From contig CANQRX010000012.1 in the NCBI GenBank assembly GCA_947626425.1, positions 1 to 21,926 of the forward strand: a DNA stretch of 21,926 nucleotides, written 5' to 3'. The notes beneath the pieces were generated by a model. The model was given only the letters and a program-made list of their open reading frames with translations, had not been told where the DNA came from and searched no databases. Positions 6,734 to 14,988 of this stretch are shown piece by piece. How positions within the stretch are numbered: the stretch's first letter is position 1; each line of letters opens with the position of its first letter. This DNA is from an uncultured Bacilli bacterium (GTDB lineage Bacteria > Bacillota_I > Bacilli_A > RF39 > UBA660). The position numbers and the translations under genes are program-made.

Positions 6734-7909
6734 ATGAAACTATTTAAATCAAATGAAAAAATTAACATGGAAGAAATAAATGAAATTGTAACTTTATCAA
6801 AGAAAATTTTAAACCTTTTTTACATAGCTATGGTCATTGGCATGGTTTTAATTGTCACCCTGATTGCAAGAGAGTGGGGGTTTTGGCATTTTTTGCTTAA
6901 TTTATTAAGTGTTCTTTCTCCCTTTTTTATTGGGTTTGTCATCGCTTGGCTTTTAAATCCGGTCGTCAATCGCTTGGAAACTAAAAAAATTCCCCGTACA
7001 TTAGGAACTATTTTGGTTTATTTAGCCTTTATTATTGCTATCGTTTTATTTATTCGCTTTTTAATTCCGACAATCTATACCCAGCTTCAAGTTTTCATTG
7101 CGAATATGCCAGCTATCTTTAAAGAAATTGAAAACATTATCAATAGTATTTTTGATCGGCTTCAAACTTTTAATGGTTTTGATTTTACAGCCATTAAAGA
7201 CAACACTTTAAATGGTTTAACTAACAGTTTAAATAATTTTATGACGACTTTACCAACCTTTATTGTGAGCTTTGTTGGAACTCTTTTCTCAAGTATTGTT
7301 ACAATAACTTTTGGATTAGTCATTGGTCTTTATATTTTAATGGATTTTAATGAGATAACTGGACATTTATTGAGATTAATGCCTCCTAAAAATCGTTTTG
7401 AATTATCGTTATTAATTACCAATATTTCTACCGAAGTTCGTAAAAGTGTCAATGGAACTTTATTAGTCGCGTGTATGGTCTTTATTTGTGATTCGTTTGG
7501 TTTTTGGATTGTTGGTTTACAAGCACCTTTATTGTTTGGTCTTTTATGTGGTATAACGGATTTAATACCTTATGTCGGTCCCTATATTGGGGGGATAATC
7601 GCAGCGATTATTGGTTTTTCACAAGGTCCCCTTGTTGGTGTTATGACGATCATTGTTGCCGTAATCGTGCAAATGATTGAAAACAATATTTTACAACCAA
7701 TAATTATGAGCAAAACCACCCAGTTACATCCAGTCACCATTATTGTTGGTTTATTGATTTTTGAACATTTCTTTGGTATTATTGGAATGATTTTAGCAAC
7801 TCCTTGTATCGCCTTAGCTAAAGTTGTTTGGAAATTTTTTAAAGAAAAATATAATTTATTTCACGACAAAGAAACTTTAAGTGATGAAATAGGGAAAGAA
7901 AGCTTATGA
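6734..7909 (+). CDS. AI-2E family (PF01594) membrane permease
   Basis: This 391-residue polytopic protein matches the AI-2E family (YdiK/YtvI/PerM type). It has hydrophobic segments at about 30-50, 57-76, 90-112, 180-205 and 245-265 and a Gly-rich C-terminal cluster. The family signature DLIPYVGPYIGGIIAAIIG is present, followed by QPIIMSKTTQLHPVTIIVGL. Between the first and second membrane blocks is the usual amphipathic region (about 115-175). Members include an autoinducer-2 exporter and Na+/H+ antiporters, so the substrate here cannot be named. GGAGGG precedes ATG 6734. The TGA stop overlaps the next ATG (ATGA, 7906-7909), indicating coupling to the kinase gene and use of TGA as a stop. 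Confidence 0.9.
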   Translation: MKLFKSNEKINMEEINEIVTLSKKILNLFYIAMVIGMVLIVTLIAREWGFWHFLLNLLSVLSPFFIGFVIAWLLNPVVNRLETKKIPRTLGTILVYLAFIIAIVLFIRFLIPTIYTQLQVFIANMPAIFKEIENIINSIFDRLQTFNGFDFTAIKDNTLNGLTNSLNNFMTTLPTFIVSFVGTLFSSIVTITFGLVIGLYILMDFNEITGHLLRLMPPKNRFELSLLITNISTEVRKSVNGTLLVACMVFICDSFGFWIVGLQAPLLFGLLCGITDLIPYVGPYIGGIIAAIIGFSQGPLVGVMTIIVAVIVQMIENNILQPIIMSKTTQLHPVTIIVGLLIFEHFFGIIGMILATPCIALAKVVWKFFKEKYNLFHDKETLSDEIGKESL

Positions 7910-8436
7910 CAATATTTTTAATCGCTGGAAAAAGTGGCAGTGGCAAAAGCACAGTTGCTAAAATAATAAAAGATTATTACGAAGAAAAAAAGCAAAAAAC
8001 AATTATTACCCAATATAGTAAATATCTTAAGATTTATGCTAAAGAAATGCTTGGGTGGAATGGTGATGACCAAAAAAAACCTCGGGAATTTTTACAAGAA
8101 ATGGGATCATATATTCGTCAAAATTTAGGAATGCCAAACCTTTTTATTGAACGAATGGCGACCGATTTTAAAATTTACAGTAAATTTATAGATACAATTG
8201 TTATTAGCGATGTAAGATTACCCGAAGAAATTGACTTTATGAAAGAAAGATATCCCCATACGTATGCTATCTTAGTTGAAAAAGCATCGCCATCAAATTC
8301 TTTAACGCCTAAAGAAGCGGCCCATATCACGGAGCATGCCCTAGATAACTATAACAATTTTGATTACATTATTAGCAATTCCGATGAGAATTTATTAAAA
8401 GATAAAGTTTTGGAAATTCTCTGTGAATTAGACTAA
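7906..8436 (+). CDS. P-loop kinase, deoxynucleotide monophosphate kinase-like
   Basis: This 176-residue protein has a Walker A loop at residues 8-16 (GKSGSGKST). VVISDVRLPEEIDFMK follows, the strand and downstream DVR motif seen in dNMP kinase-like proteins (T4 gp1 type) and dephospho-CoA kinase relatives. A C-terminal EHALDNYNNFDYIISN resembles the lid and terminal strand of those enzymes. It is probably a cytosolic kinase of a nucleotide or a similar small phosphorylated substrate; the exact substrate is not readable. Translation is coupled to the upstream permease by a 4-nt overlap, and alaS follows after 24 nt, so all three are probably one transcript. Confidence 0.65.
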   Translation: MTIFLIAGKSGSGKSTVAKIIKDYYEEKKQKTIITQYSKYLKIYAKEMLGWNGDDQKKPREFLQEMGSYIRQNLGMPNLFIERMATDFKIYSKFIDTIVISDVRLPEEIDFMKERYPHTYAILVEKASPSNSLTPKEAAHITEHALDNYNNFDYIISNSDENLLKDKVLEILCELD

Positions 8437-8460
8437 AAACTATGGAAGGAACGAAGTAAA

Positions 8461-10218
8461 ATGAATTATACCAAACTATATTTAGAATATTTTAAAAATT
8501 TAAATCATAAAATTATCCCATCAGCCCCTGTTGTTCCAGAAAACGACCCCTCAGTTTTATTTAATACGGCGGGAATGCAACCTTTAATTCCTTATTTAAT
8601 GGGGGAAGTTCATCCCGAAGGAAAAAGATTATGTGATGCTCAAAAATGTATAAGATTAACCGATTTAGAAAGTGTTGGAGACACGACCCATCATACCTTT
8701 TTTATTATGCTTGGTAATTGGAGTTTAGGTGATTATTTTAAAAAGGAAAGTATTGAGTACAGTTTTAATTTTTTAACCAAAGTTTTAAACATTCCTTTAT
8801 CTAAATTAGCCGTTACTGTTTTTGAGGGTGATGAAAAAATTCCTAAAGATGAAGTAAGTGCCAATCGTTGGCAACAAATGGGAATAAAAAAAGAACGGAT
8901 AGCTTACTTAGGTCGCGAAGATAACTTTTGGATTGCTGGAAATTCAGGACCATGTGGAAGTGACACCGAGATTTTTTACTGGCGAAGTGATGATGATGCT
9001 CCTTTAAAGTTTGACCCTGAAGATGAAAGATGGGTTGAAATTTGGAACAACGTTTTTATGGAGTATTACCAAGATGAACAAGGTAACATTACCGAGTTAG
9101 AAAAGAAAAATGTTGATACTGGCATGGGCTTAGAAAGAATAATATCCGTTATTGAAAATAAAGATGATAACTATTTAACAAGCCTATGGGCTCCTGTTTT
9201 ACAAAAGTTAGAAGAAATTACCCATAAAAGTTATAAAGGCAATGAACAATCAATGCGAATTATTATGGATCACTTGCGGACCAGCATTTTTATTGCTGCT
9301 GACTATTCGGGTATTAAACCAAGTAATACGGATCAAGGTTACATTTTAAGAAGATTAATCCGCCGTGCTATCCGTCATGCAAGAAAACTAGAAATTGATT
9401 TAGCAAGCGATTGGGAAAATTTACTAGCTCAAGTTATCATTGATCAATATAAAGAATTTTTCCCTGAATTAGAAGAAAATAAAGATGTTGTATTAAATGT
9501 CTTAAAACAAGAAAAAGAAAAATTTAGTAAAACTTTAGAAAAAGGTTTAAAAATTTTTGAAAAGAAAATTCAAAATAAAGAAGATATCGATGGCGAGAGT
9601 GCTTTTCATCTTTATGATACTTATGGTTTTCCAATTGAATTAACGATTGAAGAAGCTAAAAGGAATAACTTAAAAGTCGATTTAACAGGTTTTGAACAAA
9701 AGTTTAAAGAACATCAAGAAAAATCCCGAACAGCCAGTCAAGGAAAATTTAAAGGAGGCTTAAGTGGCAATGGCATAATGGAAACCAAATACCATACGGC
9801 AACCCATCTATTAAATGCGGCCTTAAGAAGTGTCATCGGTCCTAGCGTTCATCAAAAGGGAAGTAATATAACCGAAGAAAGATTAAGATTCGATTTTTCC
9901 TGTGACCATAAATTAACCGATGAAGAAAAACAAGCTGTTGAAAATTTAGTTAATCAGTGGATTAAAGAAGATTTAGAAGTTGTTAAATACACAATGCCGA
10001 AAGAAGAAGCTATTAAATCCGGTGCTGAATGTATGTTCATTGAAAAATACCCTGATCTTGTAACGGTTTATCAAATTGGCGAAATTTCTAAAGAATTATG
10101 TGGCGGACCACACGTTAGTCATACCAAAGAATTAGGGGTCTTTAAAATCAAAAAAGAAGAAGCATCTTCCGCTGGAGTGCGCAGAATTAAAGCTGTATTA
10201 ATTAATGAGGAAAATTAA
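8461..10218 (+). CDS. alaS: Alanine--tRNA ligase, short form
   Basis: This enzyme charges tRNA-Ala. The 585-residue protein has the class II catalytic core with NTAGMQPLIPYLMG, motif 2 around F80-I-M-L-G-N-W87, DTGMGLERI and RRLIRRAIRHAR. An editing domain follows with H445-T-A-T-H449 and C547-G-G-P-H551, the metal and editing residues. Bacterial AlaRS is usually near 870 residues; the C-terminal oligomerisation domain (C-Ala) is missing here and the protein ends soon after the editing motif (SSAGVRRIKAV). Compact AlaRS forms of about 590 residues are known in some bacteria, so this is likely an intact short form and not a truncation. The start is ATG 8461 with GGAAGGA upstream. It is the third gene of the operon; no T-box is seen. 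Confidence 0.92.
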   Translation: MNYTKLYLEYFKNLNHKIIPSAPVVPENDPSVLFNTAGMQPLIPYLMGEVHPEGKRLCDAQKCIRLTDLESVGDTTHHTFFIMLGNWSLGDYFKKESIEYSFNFLTKVLNIPLSKLAVTVFEGDEKIPKDEVSANRWQQMGIKKERIAYLGREDNFWIAGNSGPCGSDTEIFYWRSDDDAPLKFDPEDERWVEIWNNVFMEYYQDEQGNITELEKKNVDTGMGLERIISVIENKDDNYLTSLWAPVLQKLEEITHKSYKGNEQSMRIIMDHLRTSIFIAADYSGIKPSNTDQGYILRRLIRRAIRHARKLEIDLASDWENLLAQVIIDQYKEFFPELEENKDVVLNVLKQEKEKFSKTLEKGLKIFEKKIQNKEDIDGESAFHLYDTYGFPIELTIEEAKRNNLKVDLTGFEQKFKEHQEKSRTASQGKFKGGLSGNGIMETKYHTATHLLNAALRSVIGPSVHQKGSNITEERLRFDFSCDHKLTDEEKQAVENLVNQWIKEDLEVVKYTMPKEEAIKSGAECMFIEKYPDLVTVYQIGEISKELCGGPHVSHTKELGVFKIKKEEASSAGVRRIKAVLINEEN

Positions 10219-10242
10219 TAAAATTAGGTAAGGGGGATTTAT

Positions 10243-10980
10243 ATGAATTATTTACAAACTATTTCTCTGGCACGTCAAAAAATTACGAAAACCAAAGAAA
10301 CATTAATCAGTTGTTTAAATTACAGACCGTTTTTTAACTTGCCACTTAAAAAGGAAACTAAAAAATTATATCGAGCTTTAGATGTTTGCTTAATACTTGA
10401 GGACTTACTAAAAGCCGCGGATTTAGATATTACAAGAGCAAGCTATCAAATTCTTTCTGAAGAAGGTTATAATCTATTAAGAAATCGTTTATCAGCTTTG
10501 TTAAGTATTTCTAATTATGTTCTGCAACACGAACTAAACGTTGACAATGTTTTAAATATTTTTCCGGCTTTAGGTTTTGAAGTTGAAGAAATACCGCGCT
10601 TAAACTTATTTATGAAAGCTAATAAACCAAAAGATTGTTTAGCATACTACAATTTTAGTGATTATCAAAGTATAGCTAACTACGAATCTTTATCGCAAAT
10701 CTTTTTTGAAGCCATTTATCTAAACTATACCTATGCTGAATATCTTTCTTTAGCCAAAGCTTTCTACGCCATTAAACAAACTTATCAAGAACAAAAAGCT
10801 AAGGATACTAAATATCAAAATATTTTATTACAAAAAAATGACTACGACGTCATTAAAACCATTTTAGAACAATCTGATAATAGTACTGCTTTAAAACCAA
10901 CCGCGCTTAATACCTTACAATTATATGACCACGAATTAGTTGAAGAAATGTTTAAGTTATCCAGAAAAAATAAGTTATAA
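10243..10980 (+). CDS. Unknown helical protein downstream of alaS
   Basis: I do not recognise this 245-residue protein. It has no signal peptide or membrane segment and looks mostly alpha-helical, with long amphipathic stretches such as RALDVCLILEDLLKAADLD and ILSEEGYNLLRNRLSALLSI. The middle is rich in aromatic residues (YYNFSDYQSIANYESL, FFEAIYLNYTYAEYLSLAKAFY). It starts 24 nt after alaS behind a GGGGG-type site (TAAGGGGGA) and ends just before a hairpin, so it is the last gene of that operon. A cytosolic role is likely; no catalytic motif is visible. Confidence 0.8.
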   Translation: MNYLQTISLARQKITKTKETLISCLNYRPFFNLPLKKETKKLYRALDVCLILEDLLKAADLDITRASYQILSEEGYNLLRNRLSALLSISNYVLQHELNVDNVLNIFPALGFEVEEIPRLNLFMKANKPKDCLAYYNFSDYQSIANYESLSQIFFEAIYLNYTYAEYLSLAKAFYAIKQTYQEQKAKDTKYQNILLQKNDYDVIKTILEQSDNSTALKPTALNTLQLYDHELVEEMFKLSRKNKL

Positions 10981-11003
10981 AAATAGTGAAATGCTATTTT
11001 TTT
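10979..11003 (+). terminator. Weak terminator at the end of the alaS operon
   Basis: The stem AAAAATAG/CTATTTTT (10979-10986 with 10994-11001) with a 7-nt loop leads into a T-run. It is AT-rich, so efficiency may be modest. Confidence 0.55.
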
Positions 11004-11038
11004 ATTTTGCCTAACATACAATTTATTAGGTGATTAAA

Positions 11039-12334
11039 ATGGTCAAAACCTCAATCATTATCTTAACTTATAATAATCTTAATTACACAAAAGCTTGCTT
11101 AAAAAGTATTTTAAAGTATACCCCCAAAGATACTTATGAAATTATTGTTGTGGATAATAACTCTTCTGATGGAACAAAAGAATGGTTAAAAAAACAAAAA
11201 AACATTAAAACCATTTTTAACAAATGTAATCTCGGATTTCCCAAAGGTTGCAATCAAGCCCTAGCTATTGCTGAAGCCCAAAATGATATTTTATTTTTAA
11301 ATAATGACACCATTGTTACTGATAGTTGGCTAGAAAATTTAAAAAAATGCTTATATAGTGATGAGAAAATCGGGGCCTGTGGCAGTGTTTGTAATCAATG
11401 GGAAAATAACCAAGGTGTAAATTTTACATATCAAAATTTAGAAAGTATGCAACAATTTGCTAAAACTAATAATGTTTCTGATTCAAATAAGTGGGAAGAA
11501 AAAGTATTTTTAATTGGTTTTTGTCTTTTAATAAAAAGAAAAGTAATTGATTTACTTGGGGGCTTAGACGAAGAATATACACCCGGATATATTGAAGATA
11601 ATGATTTAAGTTTACGAATTTTAAAATTAAACTATCGACTTTTTCTTTGTCATGATTCTTTTATCCATCATTATTTAGGAACTTCATTTCGTTCTGATTT
11701 AGCAAAGTTTTATCCCATTTTAAATAAAAATCGGTGCTTATTTTCTCATAAGTGGCATTTTCAAACTTTTGAATTTGATAATTTAAAATATTTAGCAACT
11801 CCGTTTTTAGAAAAAAAGCAAAAAATCTTAGATCTTAATTGTGGATTAGGGACAAATGCCCTTTATATAAAATACCATTATCAAAGTGAAGTAGATGGTG
11901 TGGAAAAAAACAAATGCCTTCGCGAATTTTCCCAAAAAGTAATTAAAGTCTTTTCTTCACTTAATCAAGTTCAAACTAAATATGATTTAATTTTAATTGG
12001 TGATGAATTAGAAAAGGTTAAAAATCCTCAAAAATTTTTAAAAAAACTGCAAAAACGCTTAAATCCCGAAGGATCTATAGTTGGCGAAATTAAAAATCCG
12101 TATGATGTAAAAAATCTTTATCAAGCTTTATCCCTTAATACCTATACGATGTTAAACCAACTTCATTATTTTCATCCTCAGGATATTCAAAATTTAATTT
12201 TAAAATTGGGTTTTCAAAAAGTAACTTTTTATCCGTGGACAACTAAATTAAACCCTCAAGAATTATTATTTCAAAAACAATTGAATTTTCCTTTCACACA
12301 ATATAGTCATTTTAGCTTTAAAATCGACCTTTAA
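11039..12334 (+). CDS. GT2 glycosyltransferase fused to a methyltransferase-like domain
   Basis: The 431-residue product has two parts. Residues 1-225 are a GT-A family 2 glycosyltransferase: SIIILTYNNLNYTKACLKSI, VVDNNSSDGT, NLGFPKGCN, the nucleotide-sugar/metal motif N88-N89-D90 (FLNNDT) and an acceptor-side EDNDLSLR. Residues 262-400 look like a Rossmann methyltransferase, with I263-L-D-L-N-C-G-L-G-T-N273 as the SAM-binding loop and a YDLILIGDELE segment where such enzymes carry strand 4. It probably builds or modifies a surface glycan. ATG 11039 is chosen because TTAGGTGA sits 5 nt before it; a GTG nine bases earlier lies inside that site. The start follows a weak terminator with no clear promoter. 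Confidence 0.82.
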   Translation: MVKTSIIILTYNNLNYTKACLKSILKYTPKDTYEIIVVDNNSSDGTKEWLKKQKNIKTIFNKCNLGFPKGCNQALAIAEAQNDILFLNNDTIVTDSWLENLKKCLYSDEKIGACGSVCNQWENNQGVNFTYQNLESMQQFAKTNNVSDSNKWEEKVFLIGFCLLIKRKVIDLLGGLDEEYTPGYIEDNDLSLRILKLNYRLFLCHDSFIHHYLGTSFRSDLAKFYPILNKNRCLFSHKWHFQTFEFDNLKYLATPFLEKKQKILDLNCGLGTNALYIKYHYQSEVDGVEKNKCLREFSQKVIKVFSSLNQVQTKYDLILIGDELEKVKNPQKFLKKLQKRLNPEGSIVGEIKNPYDVKNLYQALSLNTYTMLNQLHYFHPQDIQNLILKLGFQKVTFYPWTTKLNPQELLFQKQLNFPFTQYSHFSFKIDL

Positions 12335-12428
12335 AAAAAACTCAACTTTGACTCTAGTTCATTCAACTCTCTTTTGATTGCCAAAAATTTTAATTTTTAC
12401 TAGACTAATTATTATCGAAGGAGGTAGT

Positions 12429-13100
12429 ATGAAAAAATTTTTCTTAAGTAGTATTTTACTTTTATTTTTAATTATAAGCTGTGGTTGCACTAAAGAACCA
12501 ACTGAAATAACTGATGCTCAAAAATTTAAACAAGATTATGAAAGTTTAAATGGTCAAACAAATGCTAGTGGGATCAAACATCGCAATGTTTCTATTCCAA
12601 GCGATAATCCTTTTGTTTATGCCACAGCAGAAGAAGTTGCGGAAAAAATAAATAACCAAGAAAGCTTCTACGTTTATTTTGGTTTTAATTCTTGTCCATG
12701 GTGTCGTTCGGCTATCGAAATGGCAATTAAAATTGCGAAAGAAAAAAATATTCAAAAGATTTATTATGTTGACGTTTTAAATATTCGGGATACTTTAGAA
12801 CTTGATGCCAACAATAAGGTCGTCACAAAAACTAAAGGTTCTGATGGATATTACAAATTAATTGAGCAATTAAAAAATGTCTTAAGTGATTATACCCTAA
12901 AAGATAGTAAAGGCAATTCTGTTAAAACCAATGAAAAAAGAATTTTTGCCCCAAATTATGTTCGCATAGTTGAAGGAAAAGCAGAAAAATTGGTGGAAGG
13001 AACAAGTGATAAACAAAAAGATTCGCACGCTGACTTAACCGAAGAACTTTTAAACGATGAAGAAAAAATTTTTACCGATTTTTTTAAAGAGATAAATTAA
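12429..13100 (+). CDS. Thioredoxin-like lipoprotein with CPWC motif
   Basis: The 223-residue protein starts at ATG 12429, 4 nt after GGAGG. An upstream in-frame ATG at 12378 has no ribosome site and would bury the signal peptide. The N-terminus MKKFFLSSILLLFLIISC is a lipoprotein signal with the lipobox I-I-S-C18, so the mature protein should be anchored outside. Residues about 75-135 form a thioredoxin-like core: FYVYFGFNSCPWCRSAIEMA carries C89-P-W-C92, followed by IYYVDVLNIRD. A redox role toward extracytoplasmic cysteines is likely, and the locus encodes several Cys-rich exported proteins. Whether it oxidises, reduces or isomerises cannot be told. Confidence 0.83.
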   Translation: MKKFFLSSILLLFLIISCGCTKEPTEITDAQKFKQDYESLNGQTNASGIKHRNVSIPSDNPFVYATAEEVAEKINNQESFYVYFGFNSCPWCRSAIEMAIKIAKEKNIQKIYYVDVLNIRDTLELDANNKVVTKTKGSDGYYKLIEQLKNVLSDYTLKDSKGNSVKTNEKRIFAPNYVRIVEGKAEKLVEGTSDKQKDSHADLTEELLNDEEKIFTDFFKEIN

Positions 13101-13114
13101 ATTTTATCTTTTTT
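13090..13114 (+). terminator. Possible weak terminator after the thioredoxin-like gene
   Basis: The stem AGATAAA/TTTATCT (13090-13096 with 13103-13109) is followed by TTTTT. It is AT-rich and overlaps the stop codon. Confidence 0.45.
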
Positions 13115-13164
13115 AAAGTCTTAATTTATCATTTTTTTTAGCAATTTCCCGCGTTAAAAAGAAG

Positions 13165-13193
13165 TTGCTATTTCTTATAAAAAAAGTTATAAT
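13165..13193 (+). promoter_or_regulatory. Promoter of the 13226 gene
   Basis: TTGCTA (13165-13170) and a perfect TATAAT (13188-13193) have 17-bp spacing. The hexamers and spacing are the same as at the rny promoter. ATG lies 33 nt further on. Confidence 0.7.
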
Positions 13194-13225
13194 ATTGACA
13201 TTAGATAGAGAAGGGGCATATACAA

Positions 13226-14896
13226 ATGAATAATGAAAATTTTAATCCTAATAATAACTTAAACAATGGATCATTTCCTAATAATCCAACTAATCCGAAC
13301 GTAATGGCTGGTCCAACTCCGCCACCTCAAGTTCCGAATTTTCCAAATGATGGAAGTATGGTAAATAATGCCATGCCATACCCAAATAATCAAACGGGGC
13401 CTAGTTTTAGAGAAGAACCTAATTCTTATCCACAACCTCAGATGGAAAGTTTAAGTATGTCTTTAAATGAACCTATGAGTCCAACAGAGCAACCTATTAA
13501 TATGGCAGGATTATCGTCAGATTTAGGACCTCAAAATTCGCAACCTCAACCAATGCCTTATCAACCACAACCAATAAATAATAGCTTACCAAATAATGTG
13601 CCTTCAAATAATATGGGAATATATCCCCCAACTAATAATTATCAAGCAAGTCCAACAACTTTTGTCGAAAATTTATCAATGTCACCAAATAGTTTAAACG
13701 AAACACCAAATAATATGCCTAGTCAATCTCCGATTAACTTACAACCCGAAGGAATATACACCGAAGGGCAAAGTGATGTTCCTGAACCATTAATGGGAAC
13801 AACCTTAACCGCTGATGTTAATTTAACAAATGATCCTAGCAAAAATGTCAAACCCATACCTCAAACCGATCAAAACATTTATGCGGTGCCTCCTTTCACT
13901 AATGGACCGATGAATGGCCCAGCTCCCGTACCAGAAAGTGAGCCCCAAAAGAAAAAAAGTTTAAAAACCCCTTTAATAATAATTATTGTTTTGCTTTTAG
14001 TCGGGGCACTTGGTATTGGCGTTTATTACGTTTTACATACTAGTCAACCTTCAACTCCAAAATTAAGTGTAACACCAGTGTTAACCGAATGGGAAAAAGG
14101 CGAGGAATTACCGGAGGATATTGCAAAATATGCAACAATTACGGGAATTGAACCAACTTCTTGTACTTTAGATAAATCAAATATTAACATTAATGAAGAT
14201 CAAAGATATAAATATACAATTAGTTGTCCAGGCCTAAGTAATCCAATCGAAGGCGAAGTCATTGTCAAAGATACCCAAGGCCCAAAAGTTATAACTAAAG
14301 ACGTAACCATAACTCCAAATACAGCCATTACCATTGATAATTTTATATTCTCTTGTGAAGATGCGTCAATTCAAAGTGGTTGCGACATTCAGTTAAGTGA
14401 TACTTCTATTAATTTAGATGATTTAGCCTCTCAAGTAGGAACTCATGAAATAAATATTGTGGCTAGTGATGATTACAATCATAAGACGGAAATAACTGCA
14501 AACTTAATTGTTTCCGATGATGCCGATGAAATGACCTTATCTTGTAATATTGAAAAACCATCTACTCAAATAAACAATTCCACAATGCAAGAAATTTATT
14601 ATTATGGTATAAATGATGAAAATCTTTTATCAAGTGTTAAAAAGACAAGAATTTACACCTTTAAAACCGATGAAGATTATAATGAAGCGAAAGTAATGTA
14701 TGGAAATACAAGTAATGAAATTGAAGGTTTGTCTGGTGAAGTTAAATTTATTGATAATGCTCGAGTTATGATTGTTTCGGCTAATATCGAAATAAGTGAT
14801 TTACCACAAGAATTTGAAGTCGAAGAATTTCCATCTGCTTATGAAGATATAATTACTTTCCATGACAATCGAAGTGAAGAATGTAGTCAGTCATAA
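13226..14896 (+). CDS. Membrane protein with disordered cytoplasmic tail and extracellular Ig-like domains
   Basis: The 556-residue protein has an N-terminal region (1-240) very rich in Asn, Pro, Gln, Ser and Met (NNLNNGSFPNNPTNPN, PQPQM, PYQPQPINN). Basic residues (KKKSLK) then precede a single membrane segment (about 250-271), so the N-terminal tail is cytoplasmic and residues 275-556 are outside. The outside part carries a beta-rich module around KDTQGPKVITKDVTITPN, resembling DUF5011/Ig-like surface domains, with several Cys pairs (SCTLD, ISCPG, FSCED, SGCD). A further C-terminal domain ends in ECSQS. No enzymatic motif is seen. The start follows GAAGGGG; a good promoter and a long-stem terminator make it a single-gene unit. 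A sensor or adhesin linking outside to inside is a guess. Confidence 0.78.
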   Translation: MNNENFNPNNNLNNGSFPNNPTNPNVMAGPTPPPQVPNFPNDGSMVNNAMPYPNNQTGPSFREEPNSYPQPQMESLSMSLNEPMSPTEQPINMAGLSSDLGPQNSQPQPMPYQPQPINNSLPNNVPSNNMGIYPPTNNYQASPTTFVENLSMSPNSLNETPNNMPSQSPINLQPEGIYTEGQSDVPEPLMGTTLTADVNLTNDPSKNVKPIPQTDQNIYAVPPFTNGPMNGPAPVPESEPQKKKSLKTPLIIIIVLLLVGALGIGVYYVLHTSQPSTPKLSVTPVLTEWEKGEELPEDIAKYATITGIEPTSCTLDKSNININEDQRYKYTISCPGLSNPIEGEVIVKDTQGPKVITKDVTITPNTAITIDNFIFSCEDASIQSGCDIQLSDTSINLDDLASQVGTHEINIVASDDYNHKTEITANLIVSDDADEMTLSCNIEKPSTQINNSTMQEIYYYGINDENLLSSVKKTRIYTFKTDEDYNEAKVMYGNTSNEIEGLSGEVKFIDNARVMIVSANIEISDLPQEFEVEEFPSAYEDIITFHDNRSEECSQS

Positions 14897-14915
14897 AAGA
14901 TTGATTACTTTTTTT
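14883..14915 (+). terminator. Terminator of the 13226 gene
   Basis: A 10-bp stem GTAGTCAGTC/GATTGATTAC (14883-14892 with 14899-14908, two G-U pairs, loop ATAAAA) is followed by T7. The TAA stop lies in the loop. Confidence 0.75.
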
Positions 14916-14988
14916 ATGAAATAATTAACCTTAAATTCCTTATTAGCCACGCCAAATTTTTTCGCATACACTATAAATAGGTGAGAAA

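Noticed and set aside
7906..7909. Use of the mycoplasma code (TGA as Trp)
   Set aside because: TGA here forms an ATGA stop/start overlap, Trp is TGG in the recognised genes, and reading TGA through gives no sensible extension here or at 69-71.
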